A stretch of DNA of 16,044 nucleotides from an uncultured Collinsella sp. (GTDB lineage: Bacteria > Actinomycetota > Coriobacteriia > Coriobacteriales > Coriobacteriaceae), in the NCBI GenBank assembly GCA_900549065.1, contig URNC01000029.1, positions 1-16,044 of the forward strand, in the 5' to 3' direction. The stretch's first letter is position 1. Every line of letters starts with the position of its first letter. Shown here in pieces: positions 15,205 through 16,044 of this stretch. The position numbers and the translations under genes are program-made. The notes under the pieces were generated by a model, which saw only the letters and a list, made by a program, of their open reading frames with translations, was not told the origin of the DNA and did not search any database.

Positions 15205-15258
15205 TCAGGCTTGTTTGTTAACGCGACATGTTCGTTTGTCGCCCAAGGAGGGTCAGTT

Positions 15259-15447
15259 ATGTCCAAAGTTTGCGAAGTTTGCGGTAAGCACCCCGTTGCC
15301 GGTCGCTCCATCAGCCACTCTCACCGCGTCACCAACCGTAAGTTCCGCCCCAACATCCAGCGCGTCTACGTCGTCGTCGATGGTCACCGTCGCAAGATGA
15401 ACGTTTGCTCCACCTGCCTCAAGTCTGGCAAGGTTGCGCGCTCCTAA
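15259..15447 (+). CDS. rpmB: 50S ribosomal protein L28, zinc-binding form
   Basis: A 62-residue large-subunit protein. MSKVCEVCGKHPVAGRSISHSH opens the protein, VTNRKFRPNIQRV follows, and a second Cys pair lies in MNVCSTCLKSGKV. Cys5, Cys8, Cys50 and Cys53 make the zinc ribbon of the C+ L28 form, which depends on zinc. The ATG at 15259 has an AAGGAGG SD (15245-15251) 7 bp upstream, so the longer frame from 15211 is not used. The gene is divergent from the pyr operon, appears monocistronic and has its own terminator. Confidence 0.97.
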   Translation: MSKVCEVCGKHPVAGRSISHSHRVTNRKFRPNIQRVYVVVDGHRRKMNVCSTCLKSGKVARS

Positions 15448-15455
15448 ATAAGGTC

Positions 15456-15797
15456 TTAACAACAAGTACCTCGGACTCTCCGGGTCAAAGACCTCGCGTT
15501 CACATAGAACTTACCAAAGGCGCCCTCCTCTACGGAGGGCGCCTTTTTGCACTCATTGGGGACAGACTTATATGAGGGTTTGCAGATGTCAAAGGGATCG
15601 TAGCCCAGCTGATATGCCTTAAAGCTTGACCAACGGTACACCTCAAGTGAGTCGAGCGCACCTTTCACAGGATTGAGATGGATATAATCGAGTAGCTGCA
15701 CCGCCTGTGTGTCCGACTCAACCGCGACCCGCGAATAGCGATTATCAAACAGATGTCCCGTTTTCCCATTGAAATACTCATGAGAGTCTGTACCCAA
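15456..15797 (-). pseudogene. Remnant of a REP-associated / IS200-like (Y1) transposase
   Basis: The minus-strand frame reads SHEYFNGKTGHLFDNRYSRVAVESD, then LLDYIHLNPVKGAL, then LEVYRWSSFKAYQLG. This matches the second half of the Y1_Tnp / RAYT family, including the YIHLNPV block that holds or neighbours the catalytic tyrosine helix. The first half with the HUH metal-binding motif is missing: upstream of the TTG at 15797 only about ten further codons are open before a stop. The C-terminal tail from about 15576 downwards is read through the inverted repeat and the rpmB terminator and is not transposase sequence. The remnant is therefore inactive on its own. Confidence 0.75.
15516..15548 (+). 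terminator. rpmB intrinsic terminator
   Basis: AAAGGCGCCCTCC (15516-15528) pairs with GGAGGGCGCCTTT (15534-15546), a 13-bp perfect stem with a 5-nt loop. Five Ts (15544-15548) overlap its end. On the minus strand the A-flank reads as TTT, so it may also work in the other direction. Confidence 0.92.
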
Positions 15798-15801
15798 TGA
15801 G
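15552..15801. mobile_element. 250-bp element with 25-bp inverted repeats around the transposase remnant
   Basis: The left end (15552-15576, beginning CTCATTGGGGACAGACT) and the reverse complement of the right end (15777-15801, beginning CTCATTGGGTACAGACT) match at 21 of 25 positions. Between them lies only the transposase fragment. The GGGGACAGACT-type motif is often seen beside Y1 transposases. The element sits 4 bp past the rpmB T-run and may be a non-autonomous derivative. Confidence 0.6.
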
Positions 15802-15832
15802 CGGGGCGATGCAGCAGGCAGATAGTTTTAGT

Positions 15833-15862
15833 TAAAACGATTCATTTTATTGAAGCGTTTTA
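15833..15862. promoter_or_regulatory. AT-rich palindrome upstream of the truncated last gene
   Basis: TAAAACG (15833-15839) pairs with CGTTTTA (15856-15862), and TTCA (15841-15844) with TGAA (15851-15854), with one mismatch between the arms. It is about 45 bp before a candidate -10, so it may be an operator or a leftover of the neighbouring element. No T-run suggests a terminator. Confidence 0.35.
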
Positions 15863-15905
15863 GTGTGCCTTTTAGAGGAATCTTACCGTTCGCCGAATAA
15901 TTTCT

Positions 15906-15914
15906 TGCTATCAT
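15906..15914 (+). promoter_or_regulatory. Candidate extended -10 promoter of the truncated last gene
   Basis: TGCTATCAT (15906-15914) is the third TGCTAT-type extended -10 in this window. A start near 15921 would give a leader of about 34 nt with an AAGGAG SD (15943-15948). Confidence 0.45.
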
Positions 15915-15954
15915 GCAAGGCGTAGGGTAAATCTCCGATCGCAAGGAGACACAA

Positions 15955-16009
15955 ATGGTGAAAAAGTCACCGGAAAACACTACTCCCGCAATTGTGGACA
16001 ACGTAGAGG
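15955..16009 (+). CDS. Start of an unidentified gene, cut by the contig end
   Basis: ATG at 15955 follows an AAGGAG SD by 6 bp and gives MVKKSPENTTPAIVDNVE, 18 codons, before adapter sequence replaces the genome at about 16010. The short, hydrophilic N-terminus is not diagnostic. In many Gram-positives an Asp23/Gls24-family gene and a DAK-like gene follow rpmB, so that is a possible identity, but nothing in these 18 residues proves it. The frame stays open through the adapter, so automatic annotation could extend the protein with false residues. Confidence 0.6.
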
Positions 16010-16044
16010 CTGTCTCTTATACACATCTCCGAGCCCACGAGACT
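16010..16044 (+). other. Illumina Nextera transposase adapter left at the contig end (not genomic)
   Basis: From 16010 the sequence is CTGTCTCTTATACACATCT, the Tn5 mosaic end in read-through orientation. It is followed by CCGAGCCCACGAGAC, the rest of the Nextera read 2 adapter, through 16043. The final T would be the first base of the index. The match is exact over 34 bases as remembered, so this is library residue. Confidence 0.97.

Noticed and set aside
15833..15862. Catabolite-response-like (cre) operator
   Set aside because: The right half resembles a LacI-family half-site, but the spacing of the full consensus does not fit, so only an AT-rich palindrome is reported.
1..16044. CRISPR array, tRNA or rRNA genes, toxin-antitoxin or defence cluster
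   Set aside because: No regularly spaced repeats, cloverleaf or rRNA stretch, and no protein of such families was found. Apart from the two edges the window is conserved housekeeping DNA.

Overview
The window looks like one contig from a high-GC, Gram-positive gut anaerobe of the class Coriobacteriia, most likely Collinsella or a close relative. The evidence is an actinobacterial-type integration host factor (mIHF) between pyrF and gmk, the run pyrR-pyrB-pyrC-pyrK-pyrD-pyrF-mihF-gmk-rpoZ-thiI, a zinc-type L28, and strong Gly/Ala/Asp-rich GC-biased coding. The species is inferred from gene content and style, not from a database match.

Layout. From 1 to 14807 every recognised gene is on the minus strand, so transcription runs from high to low coordinates. 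(1) 14807-9484 is a complete-looking de novo pyrimidine operon without carAB. It has an attenuator-like leader (14847-14943), the regulator pyrR, aspartate carbamoyltransferase, dihydroorotase, the two subunits of an NAD-linked type 1B dihydroorotate dehydrogenase, and OMP decarboxylase. Most genes overlap or abut. (2) 9244-6834 is mihF-gmk-rpoZ-thiI, tightly packed and ending in a hairpin terminator. (3) 6619-3609 is comEA-comEC, the DNA-uptake receptor and channel, translationally coupled by an ATGA overlap and preceded by repeated GGACA boxes. (4) 3530-2568 is holA, then rpsT (2434-2168) with a good terminator, then lepA (2071-260), which may be leaderless. Clockwise of the pyr promoter the strand switches: rpmB (15259-15447) is divergent, with promoters, SD and a strong terminator.

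The edges are the odd parts. At 1-255, directly after the lepA stop, lies the start of an unrelated open frame resembling a Mu-like phage portal protein (DUF935). It is either a prophage junction or an assembly chimera. Between rpmB and the right edge is a 250-bp piece of DNA bounded by inverted repeats and carrying a broken IS200/REP-associated (Y1) transposase. The first 18 codons of another gene follow. The last 34-35 bases (16010-16044) are not genomic: they match the Illumina Nextera transposase adapter.

No CRISPR array, rRNA, tRNA or obviously new multi-gene system is visible. The most interesting candidate biology is regulatory: the pyr leader, the 32-bp palindrome in front of mihF, and the repeated boxes in front of comEA-comEC.
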